Assembly (NCBI RefSeq): GCF_011043735.1
Contig: NZ_JAAKGV010000001.1
Coordinates: forward strand, 186,001 to 250,000
Source: Methylobacterium sp. DB0501
GTDB taxonomy: Bacteria; Pseudomonadota; Alphaproteobacteria; Rhizobiales; Beijerinckiaceae
DNA length: 64,000 bases
Direction: 5' to 3'
Shown in pieces: positions 1 to 9,093 of the stretch. The translations under genes and the position numbers were made by a program. The notes under the pieces were generated by a model. The model worked only from the letters and a program-made list of their open reading frames with translations, ran no database searches and was not told where the DNA came from. Position 1 is the stretch's first letter, and each line of letters starts with the position of its first letter.

Positions 1-196
1 TGCCGCGAGCGGGCGAGCCCGCTCGAAGATGCACGTCAACGGACGATGCCGGCTTTGGTTTCGGCACCCCGCCGTCGAAACTCGGCCGTGATTTCGGGGG
101 CGACCGCCTCGCCGGGCGGGGGAATGCCGCCTATCTCTGCGGGACGACCGCCGCCGGGCGGCGGCCGACGAGTCCGACGTCAAGACGGGTCCCGAG

Positions 197-406
197 ATGA
201 AGATCAGCGCGCGCAACCAGCTCGACGGCAAGGTCGTCGAGGTCAAGAAGGGCGCCACCACCGCCCATGTCCGGGTCGAGCTCGCCGGCGGGCAGGTCGT
301 CACCGCGGCGATCACCAACGAATCCGCCGACGAGCTGGGCCTGGCCCCCGGCAAGACCGTGAAGGCGGTGATCAAGTCCAGCGACGTGATGATCGCCACG
401 GATTGA
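197..406 (+). CDS. Molbindin-like TOBE/Mop-domain protein
   Basis: A 69-residue protein that is essentially one Mop/TOBE domain. It begins MKISARNQLDGKV and carries the usual VEVKKGATTAHV and TAAITNESADELGL segments. Known molbindins of this size form oligomers that bind molybdate or tungstate in the cytoplasm, for storage or homeostasis. The ATG start gives the full domain with no extension. It lies 12 bases before a BtuF-type binding protein and is co-directional with a whole ABC importer, Mrp and MobA, which suggests a molybdenum function for the group. The family is clear. The identity of the bound oxyanion is inferred. Confidence 0.88.
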   Translation: MKISARNQLDGKVVEVKKGATTAHVRVELAGGQVVTAAITNESADELGLAPGKTVKAVIKSSDVMIATD

Positions 407-418
407 TCGTCCAAGATC

Positions 419-1444
419 ATGCGGCCCGACCGGCGCTCCCTGCTCCTCGGCGCGGCCTCCCTCGCGGCGGCCGGCCCGCCCGCCCGGGCCGCCGACCCCG
501 TGCGGGACGATGCCGGCCGGGTCCTCGGCACCTTGAAGCCGCCCGTCGCCCGGGTGTTTCCCGCCGGCCCCCCGGCGGCGATCCTGCTCTACACCCTGGC
601 ACCCGACCTGCTGCTCGGCTGGCCGCGGGCGATCCGGCCGGCGGAGAAGCCCTACCTGCTGCCCCGGGCCGCCGATCTGCCGGAGGTCGGACGCCTCACC
701 GGGCGCGGCAACACCGCCAACCTCGAAGCGGTGCTGGCTCTCAAGCCCGACCTGATCCTCGATGTCGGCTCCACCGCCGAGACCTACCGGTCCCTGGCCG
801 ACCGGGTGCAGGACCAGACCGGCATCCCCTACGCGCTCCTCGACGGGCGCCTCGCCTCCGCGCCCGCCACCTACCGCAGCCTCGGCCGCCTGATCGGGCG
901 CGACGCCGAGCCCCTGGCAACCGTGAGCCAGGGCATCCTGGCGACGATGCGCGAGCGCGTCGCGACGGTGCCCGAGCAGAAGCGGCCCCGGGTCTATCTC
1001 GCCCGCGGGCCCCGCGGCCTGGAGACGGCGCGGGCGGGCTCGATCAACGTCGAGGCGCTGACGCTGATGGGCGCCGTCGACGTCGCGGGCCCGGGAGGCA
1101 GCCTGGCGCAGGTCTCGCCCGAGGACGTGATGGCCTGGGCGCCCGAGGTGATCGTCGCCCTCGATCCCGCCTTCGCGGCGGCGGCGCGGCAGGACCCGCT
1201 GTGGCAGGCGACGCCGGCCCTGCGGGCGAACCGCCTGCACGTGACCCCCTCGCTCCCCTTCGGCTGGGTCGACTTCCCGCCCTCGGTCAACCGCCTCGTC
1301 GGCCTGTGGTGGCTGGGCAAGATCCTGTATCCGGCGCTCTTCCCCGAGGACCTCCGGGCCGTCGCCCGCGACCTCTACGGCCGGCTCTACCACGTGACGC
1401 CGGACGACCCGGCCCTCGACCGCGTGCTGGCGGGAGCCCTGTGA
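419..1444 (+). CDS. ABC importer periplasmic binding protein (BtuF/FecB/MolB class)
   Basis: A 341-residue periplasmic substrate-binding protein of the Peripla_BP_2 (class III) fold. The N-terminus (MRPDRRSLLLGAASLAAAG, then ARA) looks like a Tat-type signal with a twin arginine. The NLEAVLALKPDLILD segment is characteristic of the family, as is the late PPSVNRLVGLWWL region. Its stop overlaps the GTG start of the permease by four bases, so the two are translationally coupled. The class handles Fe-siderophores, haem, cobalamin and, in Haemophilus MolBCA, molybdate or tungstate. The adjacent molbindin and MobA make molybdate or tungstate a reasonable guess, but an iron complex is not excluded. 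Confidence 0.85.
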   Translation: MRPDRRSLLLGAASLAAAGPPARAADPVRDDAGRVLGTLKPPVARVFPAGPPAAILLYTLAPDLLLGWPRAIRPAEKPYLLPRAADLPEVGRLTGRGNTANLEAVLALKPDLILDVGSTAETYRSLADRVQDQTGIPYALLDGRLASAPATYRSLGRLIGRDAEPLATVSQGILATMRERVATVPEQKRPRVYLARGPRGLETARAGSINVEALTLMGAVDVAGPGGSLAQVSPEDVMAWAPEVIVALDPAFAAAARQDPLWQATPALRANRLHVTPSLPFGWVDFPPSVNRLVGLWWLGKILYPALFPEDLRAVARDLYGRLYHVTPDDPALDRVLAGAL

Positions 1445-2490
1445 GCGGCATCGCCCATGCCGTCGCCCTGGCGGGTGCCCGGGCGTTCCGGCTCGGCGGG
1501 CCGTGGCTGGCGCTGCTCGCCCTGATGCTCGCCGCCGCCCTCGCCTTCGGGGTCGGGCGCTATCCCGTGTCGCTCCTCGACGTCGCCCGGGTGCTCCTCG
1601 GCCGCCTCGCCGGCCACGCGCCGGACGTGGCCCCGGCGGTCGAGGCGGTGGTCTTGCAGATCCGCGGGCCCCGCATCGCGGCGGCGATCCTGGTCGGCGC
1701 GGCCCTCTCGGTCGCCGGTACCGCCTTCCAGGGGCTGTTTCGCAATCCCCTGGTCTCGCCCGACATCCTCGGCGCCTCCTCGGGGGCCGCCCTCGGCGCG
1801 GTCGTCGGCATCTGGCTGTCCCTCGGGGTGCTGGCGATCGAGGGGCTGGCCTTCGCGGGCGGGCTCGTGGCGGTCGCCTGCGTCTACGCCCTCGGCACCG
1901 CCCTGTCGGGACGCGATCCGGTCCTGGTGCTGGTGCTCGCCGGCGTCGTCATCGGCTCCCTCCTCGGCGCCGGGGTCGGGCTGATCAAGTACCTGGCGGA
2001 CCCCTACAACCAGCTCCCGGCGATGACCTTCTGGCTGCTCGGCAGCCTGTCGGGCACGCACCCCTCCGACCTCCTGCCGCTCGCCGGTCCCGTAATCCTC
2101 GGCACCGGTGTCCTGCTCCTCCTGCGCTGGCGCCTCGACGTCCTGTCCCTGCCGGACGAGGAGGCGCGCGCGCTCGGCCTCGCCACCGGGCCTCTGCGGG
2201 TCGCCGTCGTGGCGGCCGCGACCCTGGTCACGGCGGCGAGCGTCGCGACGGCCGGCATCGTCGGCTGGGTCGGGCTGGTGGTGCCGCATCTCGCCCGCTT
2301 CCTCGTCGGCCCCGGCTTCGGCCGGCTGATCCCGACCGCGGCGCTCCTCGGCGCCGGGACGCTGCTCACCATCGACACGCTCGCCCGCATAGTGGCACCG
2401 GTCGAGGTGCCGCTCGGCATCCTCACCGCCTTCGTCGGCACGCCGGTCTTCCTGTGGCTGCTCGCCCGGGCGGAGCGGGACTGGTCGTGA
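1441..2490 (+). CDS. ABC importer permease, FecCD/BtuC family
   Basis: A 349-residue, strongly hydrophobic permease of the FecCD/BtuC family, expected to have ten membrane segments. It shows the family segments RGPRIAAAILVGAALSVAGTAFQGLFRNPL and GWVGLVVPHLARFLVGP, the latter being the coupling-helix region that docks on the ATPase (both quoted in part: RGPRIAAAILVGAA and GLVVPHLARFLVG). GTG at 1441 is chosen because it overlaps the preceding stop (GTGA) and gives the normal family length. An upstream in-frame extension to position 46 is arginine- and proline-rich and not credible. The gene ends with a GTGA overlap into the ATPase gene. Confidence 0.9.
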   Translation: MSGIAHAVALAGARAFRLGGPWLALLALMLAAALAFGVGRYPVSLLDVARVLLGRLAGHAPDVAPAVEAVVLQIRGPRIAAAILVGAALSVAGTAFQGLFRNPLVSPDILGASSGAALGAVVGIWLSLGVLAIEGLAFAGGLVAVACVYALGTALSGRDPVLVLVLAGVVIGSLLGAGVGLIKYLADPYNQLPAMTFWLLGSLSGTHPSDLLPLAGPVILGTGVLLLLRWRLDVLSLPDEEARALGLATGPLRVAVVAAATLVTAASVATAGIVGWVGLVVPHLARFLVGPGFGRLIPTAALLGAGTLLTIDTLARIVAPVEVPLGILTAFVGTPVFLWLLARAERDWS

Positions 2491-3260
2491 CCCTGCTTCA
2501 AGCCGACCGCCTCGCCTTCGGCTATCCGGGCCGCGAGATCGGGCGCGATCTCTCGATGCAGCTTGCGGCCGGCGAGGCCCTGGCGCTGCTGGGACCGAAT
2601 GGCGGCGGCAAGACCACCTTGCTCAAGACCCTGCTCGGCCTGCTGCCCGCCTTGCGCGGCACGGTCCGGGTCGAGGGGCGTCCGCTCGGCGATCTCACCG
2701 CGCGGGAGCGCGCGCAGGCGATGGCCTACGTCCCGCAGGCGGCTGCTGGCGCCTTCGCGTTCACGGCGCGGGCCGTGGTGCTGATGGGGCGCACCAGCCG
2801 TACCGGCCTCCTCTCCGCCCCCTCCCGGGCCGACCACGCGGCGGCGGACGCGGCGCTCGCCCGGATGGGCATCGCCCACCTCGCCGAGCGGCCGGTGACG
2901 CGGCTGTCCGGCGGCGAGCGCCAATTGGTGCTGGTCGCCCGGGCGCTGGCGCAGGAGCCCCGCATCGTGGTCCTCGACGAGCCGACCGCCAGCCTCGATT
3001 TCGGCAACCAGGGCCGGGTGATGGCGGAGATCCTGCGCCTGCGCGCCGACGGCCTCGGCCTCCTCTTCACCACCCACGACCCCAACCAGGCCGCCCGCTA
3101 CGCCGACCGGGCGCTGCTCCTGCGCGGCGGCTCGACCCTCGCCGCCGGGCCGGTGGCGGAGGTGCTGGACGCCGCCAGCTTGAGCCGGCTCTACGGCGCG
3201 CCGGTCGAGGAGGTGCGGGATCCGGAGAGCGGGGCACGGGCCTTCCTGCCGGGCGGGTGA
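2487..3260 (+). CDS. ABC importer ATP-binding protein (FecE/BtuD/MolC class)
   Basis: A 257-residue nucleotide-binding subunit. Walker A is GPNGGGKTT at about residues 34-42, the Q-loop is YVPQ, the signature is LSGGERQ, Walker B is IVVLDEPTASLD and the switch histidine lies in TTHDPNQ. The GTG start overlaps the permease stop by four bases. It completes a binding-protein, permease and ATPase operon with the molbindin gene at its head. Substrate specificity cannot be read from this subunit. About 200 bases with no gene separate it from mrp. Confidence 0.92.
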   Translation: MTLLQADRLAFGYPGREIGRDLSMQLAAGEALALLGPNGGGKTTLLKTLLGLLPALRGTVRVEGRPLGDLTARERAQAMAYVPQAAAGAFAFTARAVVLMGRTSRTGLLSAPSRADHAAADAALARMGIAHLAERPVTRLSGGERQLVLVARALAQEPRIVVLDEPTASLDFGNQGRVMAEILRLRADGLGLLFTTHDPNQAARYADRALLLRGGSTLAAGPVAEVLDAASLSRLYGAPVEEVRDPESGARAFLPGG

Positions 3261-3462
3261 GCGTCTTCGCGACTTACCCCGACGGACCTGACGACCCCGT
3301 GGCCGTCATGTCCGTCGATGCGAGTCGCGCAGGCTCCGACGTTTCCGCAGAAGCCTCCATCCACGCCCCCCACCGATGGCCGCTCCCGCCGCGCTGGCGT
3401 TTCCCGGCGCAGGGGTTACATGACGCGGGACGGACACGAGTGGCGGACAGGAGCGAGGCGAC

Positions 3463-4608
3463 GTGGCGATCACCCGGGACGACGTGCTGAAGGCGCTCGC
3501 GGGCGTGACGGTCGATGCGGCGGGGACCAGCCTGCCGGCCTCCGGCCGCCTGTCGGAGATCGTTATCGACCCCGCGGGCCGGGTGGTGTTCTCGATCGGC
3601 ATCGCGCCGCCGGAGGCCAAGGCCTTCGAGGCGGTGCGGCAGGCGGCCGAGATCGCCGTCCTGAAGCTCCCCGGCGTCAAGGCGGCGCTGGCGAGCCTCA
3701 CCGCCGAGCGCGGCCCAAGCTCGGGATCGAGTGCCGGCCCGGCGCCCCGCCCCGCCGCCCCCGGCGGCGCCCCCCAAGGCGGTCCTCGCCCCGGCCCGGC
3801 CCTGCCGGGGGTGCGCCACATCGTGGCGGTAGCCTCGGGCAAGGGCGGCGTCGGCAAGTCGACCACCGCCTGCAACCTCGCCCTTGCGCTGCGCGCGCAG
3901 GGGCTGAAGGTCGGGCTCCTCGACGCCGACATCTACGGCCCCTCGGTCCCGAAGCTGTTCGGTATCGACCGCAAGCCGGAGACGATCAACACGCCGCAGG
4001 GCCAGCGCATCGTGCCGCTCAACGGCTACGGCATCCCCGTGATGTCGATCGGCTTCCTGATCTCCGCCGACACGGCGATGATCTGGCGCGGCCCGATGGT
4101 GCAATCGGCTCTGACCCAGCTCCTGCGCGAGGTCGCCTGGGGCGAGCTCGACGTGCTGATCGTCGACATGCCCCCCGGCACCGGCGACGCGCAGCTGACG
4201 CTGGCCCAGGCCACGCCGCTCGCCGGCGCGGTGATCGTCTCGACGCCGCAGGACCTCGCGCTCATCGACGCCCGCCGCGCCGCGACGATGTTCCGCCGGG
4301 TCGAGGTGCCGATCCTCGGCGTGGTCGAGAACATGGCGACCTTCGTCTGCCCGCATTGCGGCGGCACCTCGCACATCTTCGGCCATGGCGGCGCCCGCCA
4401 CGAGGCCGAGACGATGAGCGTGCCGTTCCTGGGCGAGGTGCCGCTCAACATGACGATCCGCGAATCCTCGGATGCCGGCCGTCCCGTCGTCGCGGTCGAT
4501 CCCGACGGGCCGCAGGCCGCCGCCTACCGGACGATCGCCGCCGCGCTCTGGGCCAATCTCAGCGGCGGCGCCGGCCCGCGCCCGGCGCCCCGGATCGTGA
4601 TCGAGTGA
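3463..4608 (+). CDS. mrp: Fe-S cluster carrier ATPase Mrp/ApbC
   Basis: A 381-residue P-loop ATPase of the Mrp/NBP35 family, which binds a labile [4Fe-4S] cluster and passes it to apoproteins in the cytosol. Residues 1-85 form the MIP18 (DUF59) domain. A proline- and alanine-rich linker follows, then the ATPase with the deviant Walker A SGKGGVGKST and a conserved CPHCGG pair of cysteines for the cluster. Start is GTG, preceded by a purine-rich AGGAGCGAGG. It ends in a GTGA overlap with mobA, so the two are coupled; MoCo enzymes and MoaA need Fe-S clusters, which fits. Confidence 0.95.
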   Translation: MAITRDDVLKALAGVTVDAAGTSLPASGRLSEIVIDPAGRVVFSIGIAPPEAKAFEAVRQAAEIAVLKLPGVKAALASLTAERGPSSGSSAGPAPRPAAPGGAPQGGPRPGPALPGVRHIVAVASGKGGVGKSTTACNLALALRAQGLKVGLLDADIYGPSVPKLFGIDRKPETINTPQGQRIVPLNGYGIPVMSIGFLISADTAMIWRGPMVQSALTQLLREVAWGELDVLIVDMPPGTGDAQLTLAQATPLAGAVIVSTPQDLALIDARRAATMFRRVEVPILGVVENMATFVCPHCGGTSHIFGHGGARHEAETMSVPFLGEVPLNMTIRESSDAGRPVVAVDPDGPQAAAYRTIAAALWANLSGGAGPRPAPRIVIE

Positions 4609-5243
4609 AGACCCCCCCGACCCTCGGGGTGATCCTGGCCGGCGGGCTCTCCCGCCGGATGGGCGGCGGTGACAAGCCGCTGCTCCGCCTCGGCGACAGG
4701 ACCCTGCTCGAACGGGTCGCCGAGCGTCTGCGACCGCAATGCTCCGCCGGGCTGATCCTCAACGCCAACGGCGATGCGGGCCGGTTCCGTGCCTTCACGG
4801 GTTTCGTGGTGCCGGATTCGGTGCCCGATGCGCCCGGGCCGCTCGCCGGCGTGCTCGCCGCCCTCGATTTCTGCGCCGCGCATCACCCGGACGTGGGTTA
4901 CGTCGCGAGCGTGGCCGGCGACACGCCGTTCCTGCCGCACGACTTCGTCGCCCGGCTGCACGCGGCACGCGCCCGCGACGGCGTCGAGATGGCGGTCGCG
5001 GCCTCGGGCGGGCAGCTGCATTTCGTGAACGGCGTCTGGGCGGTGTCCCTGCGCCACGACCTGCGGACGGCTCTCGTCGAGCGGGGCCTGAGGCGGGTGG
5101 GGATGTGGATCGCCCGGCACAATGCCGCGGAGGCGGCGTGGGAGACGGAGCCGGTGGACCCGTTCCTGAACCTCAATACGCCGGAGGATTTTTTTGCGGC
5201 GGAAAGGCTGGTGGCGGACGAGGGGCGCTCCGCGATCCAGTGA
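4605..5243 (+). CDS. mobA: Molybdenum cofactor guanylyltransferase MobA
   Basis: A 212-residue nucleotidyltransferase that adds GMP to molybdenum cofactor, giving the MGD form used by DMSO-reductase-family enzymes such as formate dehydrogenases. The N-terminal motif LAGGLSRRMGGGDKPLL is the family fingerprint (LAGG-x-S-x-RMG-x-x-K). VPDSVPDAPGPLAG and the VAGDTPFL metal-binding aspartate follow. GTG at 4605 overlaps the mrp stop and gives the normal length. A palindromic repeat follows directly after the stop. Confidence 0.93.
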   Translation: MKTPPTLGVILAGGLSRRMGGGDKPLLRLGDRTLLERVAERLRPQCSAGLILNANGDAGRFRAFTGFVVPDSVPDAPGPLAGVLAALDFCAAHHPDVGYVASVAGDTPFLPHDFVARLHAARARDGVEMAVAASGGQLHFVNGVWAVSLRHDLRTALVERGLRRVGMWIARHNAAEAAWETEPVDPFLNLNTPEDFFAAERLVADEGRSAIQ

Positions 5244-5254
5244 GACGCAAGCTC

Positions 5255-5424
5255 AACCCTCCCCCCTCTGCGGGGGAGGGTGCCCGGCGGAGCCGGGCGG
5301 GAGAGGGGACGCCGCTTCCGGAAATGACTGAACCGTTCCGAAGAGCGCCACCTGGTTCAGCGCCGCGCTGCCCCGCTCCCGGCCTGCTCCGCAGGCAACC
5401 CTCCCCCGCAGAGGGGGGAGGGTT
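5255..5424. repeat. GC-rich palindromic repeat element, family A
   Basis: Two perfect 27-base inverted arms (5255-5281 and 5398-5424, reading AACCCTCCCCCCTCTGCGGG onward) flank about 115 bases of less symmetric sequence. The inner segment GAGAGGGGACGCCGCTTCCG at 5301-5320 recurs exactly, in reverse, at 35668-35687, so this is a dispersed family. The element fills the gap between the convergent mobA and ppiB genes, so its transcript could form a long hairpin that ends both operons. It resembles the short palindromic elements common in methylobacterial genomes. No transposase is encoded. Confidence 0.85.
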
Positions 5425-5467
5425 CCCGCGCTTATCTCGGCAGACGGCAGTCCGCCGAATTAAAAGG

Positions 5468-5919
<452 letters not shown>

Positions 5920-5923
<4 letters not shown>

Positions 5924-6384
5924 GGTCGGTCTCCTTGATTCGGACCAGGGTAGACGAAACGCAGGGCGATGGGACGCCCCGCGACGGCGCCGCCGAGCCC
6001 CGCCGTCAGCCGCGCCGGGGTGCAGCGGGCGAGCGACGCCAGGGTCTCGGCGACGAGCGCGTCCCGCCGCCGGGGCGGAACGCGCGTGAAGGTGATCCGC
6101 GGCTGGCCCTGAAGGCTACCGTCGCGCCGCAGCGCGAAGCGCACGGTGATCGCGGCGGCCCCGAGATCGGCCGGCAGACGCCAGCAGGCGGCGAGCCGGG
6201 GATAGAGGTCGGCCAGGGTGTCGGCGGGTCCCTCGGGCGTCGTCGCCACCGGCACCCGGACGGTCGCCCGCAGGGTCGTCGGCAGCGAGAGCACCGAGGG
6301 GTTGTCGTAGACGTCGAACTGCGCGGCGGCGGGCGAGGCCGAGAGAGCCAGCGCGAGGCCGGCGCGGATCAGCCCGCCGCGCAA
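5920..6384 (-). CDS. Small secreted protein with a TonB-C-like domain
   Basis: A 154-residue protein with a short signal peptide ending near ASPAAAQ. Its body, from about residue 40, reads like a TonB C-terminal or TolA-type fold (LRATVRVPVATT, then ITVRFALRRDGSLQGQPRI, quoted in part: VRFALRRDGSLQGQP). The beta-strand-then-DGSL pattern is typical of energy-transducing TonB C-terminal domains, but there is no transmembrane anchor or proline-rich spacer. The start is TTG, three bases after the stop of the upstream cyclophilin gene, and the end overlaps ppiB. The role is unknown. Sandwiched between two prolyl isomerases, it probably works in the envelope. Confidence 0.7.
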
Positions 6385-6387
6385 GGC

Positions 6388-6936
6388 TTACTGGCCGTCC
6401 TGCGCCAGGCTCATCCGGACGATCTTGTCCGGGCTCTGCACGGTGCCGTTCTGGGCGGACGAGCCCTTCTTGATCTTGTCGACCACGTCCATGCCCGAGG
6501 TCACCTCGCCCACCACCGTGTACTGGTTGTTGAGGAACGGGGCGTCGCCGAAGCAGATGAAGAACTGCGAATTGGCCGAGTTCGGGTCCTGCGAGCGGGC
6601 CATGCCGACGGTGCCGCGCTTGAACGGCACCTTGGAGAACTCCGCCGGGATGTTCGGCAGGTCGGACTTGCCCATGCCGGTGCCGGTCGGGTCGCCGGTC
6701 TGGGCCATGAAGCCGTCGATGACGCGGTGGAAGACGATGCCGTTGTAGAAGCCGCGCTTCGTCAGCGTCTTGATCTGCTGGACGTGCTTGGGCGCGAGGT
6801 CGGGGCGCAGCTGGATGGTGATGCGGCCGTCCTTGGTGTCGAGATAGACGGTGTTCTGGTCGGGCGCGGCACTCGCCGGGGCGGCGAAATTGAGAGCGGC
6901 GACGGACAGCACCAGGGCTGCGAGCCAGCGGATCAT
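6388..6936 (-). CDS. ppiA: Peptidyl-prolyl cis-trans isomerase, periplasmic cyclophilin
   Basis: A 182-residue cyclophilin with an N-terminal signal peptide (MIRWLAALVLSVAALNFAAPASAA), so it acts on folding proteins in the periplasm. The active-site segment FHRVIDGFMAQTGDPTG and NSQFFICFGDAPFLN are intact. The product is followed by an acidic and basic tail (DKIKKGSSAQNGTV). It lies 29 bases downstream of coaD and three bases upstream of the small secreted protein gene. The symbol is by analogy with signal-bearing cyclophilins. Confidence 0.93.
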   Translation of the reverse strand: MIRWLAALVLSVAALNFAAPASAAPDQNTVYLDTKDGRITIQLRPDLAPKHVQQIKTLTKRGFYNGIVFHRVIDGFMAQTGDPTGTGMGKSDLPNIPAEFSKVPFKRGTVGMARSQDPNSANSQFFICFGDAPFLNNQYTVVGEVTSGMDVVDKIKKGSSAQNGTVQSPDKIVRMSLAQDGQ

Positions 6937-6965
6937 GGAAAACTCCTGGGTGAAAGACGGCCGCG

Positions 6966-7469
6966 TCAGGCGGACGGGGCGAAGCGGGCGCTCAGGCGGT
7001 CGGCCACCGCCGCGGGCACGAAGGGCCGCACGTCGCCGCCCATGGCGGCGATCTGGCGGACCAGGGTGGCGGTGATCGGCCGCACGCCGGTCGAGGCCGG
7101 CAGGAACACGGTCTGCACCTCCGGCGCCATGGCGCCGTTCATGCCGGCGAGCTGCATCTCGTAATCGAGATCGGTGCCGTCCCGCAAACCGCGGATGAAC
7201 AGGCCGGCGCCATGCCGGCGCGCCGCCGCCACCGCCAGGTCGGCGAAGGTAACGACCTCGAGGCTCGTCCCGGTCTCGGCGGCGAGCGGCCCGCAGGTGG
7301 CCCGGATCAGCTCCGCCCGCTCCTCGGCGGAGAAGAGCGGGGTCTTGCCCGGATGCACGCCGATCGCCACCACGAGGCGGCCGACCAGGCGGCAGGCCTG
7401 GCGCACCACGTCGAGATGGCCGTTGGTCACCGGGTCGAAGGAGCCGGCATAGAGCGCGGTGCGGTTCAT
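6966..7469 (-). CDS. coaD: Phosphopantetheine adenylyltransferase CoaD
   Basis: A 167-residue enzyme of the nucleotidyltransferase alpha/beta phosphodiesterase superfamily. It makes dephospho-CoA from 4'-phosphopantetheine and ATP, the penultimate step of coenzyme A synthesis. The N-terminal [18 protein letters not shown] carries the (T/N)GH motif that binds ATP phosphates. [18 protein letters not shown] matches the conserved RGLRxxxDxxYE signature. Length and start are standard. It appears to head the operon leading to the two cyclophilins. Confidence 0.97.
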   Translation of the reverse strand: MNRTALYAGSFDPVTNGHLDVVRQACRLVGRLVVAIGVHPGKTPLFSAEERAELIRATCGPLAAETGTSLEVVTFADLAVAAARRHGAGLFIRGLRDGTDLDYEMQLAGMNGAMAPEVQTVFLPASTGVRPITATLVRQIAAMGGDVRPFVPAAVADRLSARFAPSA

Positions 7470-7512
7470 CGTGGTCCCCCTAGAGCATTTTCGGGCTCGA
7501 CGGAACCGCCCG

Positions 7513-8331
7513 TCATTTCGTGCGGTCTCCCCGGGTCACGGCCCCGACCAGCGGCCCGAGGGGCCGGCTCAGGTCCTGGCGCCCCAGGGACGGGGCGTAG
7601 AGGCTCGACACGCTGCCGTCGAGGAACAGCGCGTTGGGGCAGCCGAGGTCGTCGCGAAACAGCCGCGCGAAGGCCCCGAAGCTCACCGGCGCCTCCGAGA
7701 TCGCGAACACGGCCGTGTGCCCGTCCGGCCGCACGCCGACGCCGTTGCGGATCTTCTGCGAGGGCCCGTCCTCGGAGATCTTGGGGTGGATGCGGTTGTT
7801 GATCACCAGCATCGGGCCGGACTGGGTGGCGAACTCGGCCCGCGGACGGACCTTCAGGTAGCGGCCGGTCTCGACCACGCCGGCCCGGTCGCCGGCGACG
7901 TAGAATACGCCGTTGGGCTTCATGTGGAAGTTGCCCGGGCCGTTGGCGGTGTTGGCGGCCTTCAGCTCGCGCCCGTCCTCGACGTAGAGGCCCACCGGGG
8001 CCAGGCCGGTATCGTACATCCCGGCATTCATCGCGAAGGCCAGTTTTTCGCCCTGCTGGCCGGCGAGCCGCGACAGCGAGCCGTAGGGCAGCCCGTCGGG
8101 ACCGCGCCAGAACAGCTTCACCCGGGCGCGCCGCAGGTCGACGGTGCAGACGGCGTAGGCCTGGCCCTCGTGGCTCTGCGGCCGGCAGGCGGCCCCTGGA
8201 ACAGAGGATGGAGCGGAGGCAGGGGCAGGGCCGGGCGCCGCAGGGGCAGGGCCGGCCGCGAGCCACGCGAGGCCCGCCCCGAGCAGCAACGCCACGATCC
8301 GCCCGGTCCGTCCCGCCTTCGGTTCCACCAT
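7513..8331 (-). CDS. Secreted phosphodiester glycosidase family protein (DUF2233/NAGPA)
   Basis: A 272-residue exported protein. The ATG at 8331 is followed by a hydrophobic segment ([15 protein letters not shown]) and an alanine/proline spacer. The folded part has the NAGPA-like motifs [27 protein letters not shown] and [17 protein letters not shown] seen in DUF2233 proteins, which relate to N-acetylglucosamine-1-phosphodiester glycosidases and to phage or spore envelope proteins. A longer upstream frame exists but lacks a plausible signal peptide. The substrate in this organism is unknown, and a cell-envelope polymer is likely. Confidence 0.87.
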   Translation of the reverse strand: MVEPKAGRTGRIVALLLGAGLAWLAAGPAPAAPGPAPASAPSSVPGAACRPQSHEGQAYAVCTVDLRRARVKLFWRGPDGLPYGSLSRLAGQQGEKLAFAMNAGMYDTGLAPVGLYVEDGRELKAANTANGPGNFHMKPNGVFYVAGDRAGVVETGRYLKVRPRAEFATQSGPMLVINNRIHPKISEDGPSQKIRNGVGVRPDGHTAVFAISEAPVSFGAFARLFRDDLGCPNALFLDGSVSSLYAPSLGRQDLSRPLGPLVGAVTRGDRTK

Positions 8332-8476
8332 GTGCCTCTCCGCCCTTCGCTCACCCGACCGGCCTTCGGGGTATCGGTATAGGGCGATCGTGACGTTTTG
8401 CAGCACGAACCAACCTTCGCGCTGCGACGTTCTGAGGGCCTGGGGGTTCACGCTTCTTCGATCAGGAGATCGGATC

Positions 8477-8995
8477 ATGAAAGGCATGTTGGCGGCGTCG
8501 GCGGCCCTGGCGGGCGCGCTGCTGGTTGTGCCGGCCACCGCCGAGGCGCGCGGCTTCGGCGGCGGCGGTTTCCATGGCGGCGGCGGCTTCGGCGGCTTCC
8601 ACGGCGGCGGATTCCGGGGCGGCTTCGGCGGCGGCGGGTTCGGCCGGGGTTTCGGCGGCTATCGCGGGGTCGGGTTCGGCGGCTACCGCGGCGGCTTCGG
8701 CGGGTATCGCGGCGTGGGCTTCGGCGGGTGGCGCGGCGGTTACGGCGGCTGGCGCGGGGGCTACGGCTATCGCCGCGGTTACGGCTGGGGCGCGGCGGGC
8801 CTCGGGCTCGGTCTGGGCCTCGGCCTCGCGGCGGCCTCGACCTACCCGTATTACGGCGGCTACGGCTACGGCTACGCCCCGGTCGGCTATTACGGCGGCT
8901 ACGATTACGGCTACGGCGGCGGCTGCTACGAGGTGCCCCGCGTGCGCTGGACGCCCTGGGGCTACCGTCGCGTCCTCGTGACCCGCTGCTACTGA
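8477..8995 (+). CDS. Glycine-rich secreted protein with GFGG/GGYRG repeats
   Basis: A 172-residue protein with a cleavable signal (MKGMLAASAALAGALLVVPATAEA). A low-complexity region of tandem GGGFHGGGGFGG, FGGYRGVGFGG and GGWRGGYGG units follows, rich in glycine, tyrosine, phenylalanine and arginine. The C-terminal 40 residues hold two cysteines (GGGCYEVPRVRW and VTRCY) that could pair. ATG is preceded by CAGGAG at good spacing. Such proteins are common in methylobacteria and rhizobia, with no assigned function. The aromatic/arginine spacing is compatible with self-association. A clear terminator follows. Confidence 0.85.
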   Translation: MKGMLAASAALAGALLVVPATAEARGFGGGGFHGGGGFGGFHGGGFRGGFGGGGFGRGFGGYRGVGFGGYRGGFGGYRGVGFGGWRGGYGGWRGGYGYRRGYGWGAAGLGLGLGLGLAAASTYPYYGGYGYGYAPVGYYGGYDYGYGGGCYEVPRVRWTPWGYRRVLVTRCY

Positions 8996-9022
8996 GTCCG
9001 CGGACAGGTCCCGCACCCGGAA

Positions 9023-9053
9023 GAGGACCGCCCGGTGGGGCGGCCCTCTTTTT
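9023..9053 (+). terminator. Rho-independent terminator after the glycine-rich gene
   Basis: An 11-base arm (GAGGACCGCCC) pairs with GGGCGGCCCTC, leaving one mismatch, across a GGTG loop and followed by five Ts. It lies 28 bases beyond the stop of the glycine-rich gene. Confidence 0.9.
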
Positions 9054-9093
9054 CGGCGAATCTTGACTCTCGGCGGGATTTTCGGTCGGCCGG

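Noticed and set aside
3257-3490. A 77-codon frame between the importer and mrp
   Set aside because: It overlaps the mrp start out of frame and has no protein-like composition.
8550-8790. Tandem GGCGGC-rich repeats resembling a repeat array
   Set aside because: They are in-frame codons of the glycine-rich protein; there are no unique spacers as in CRISPR.
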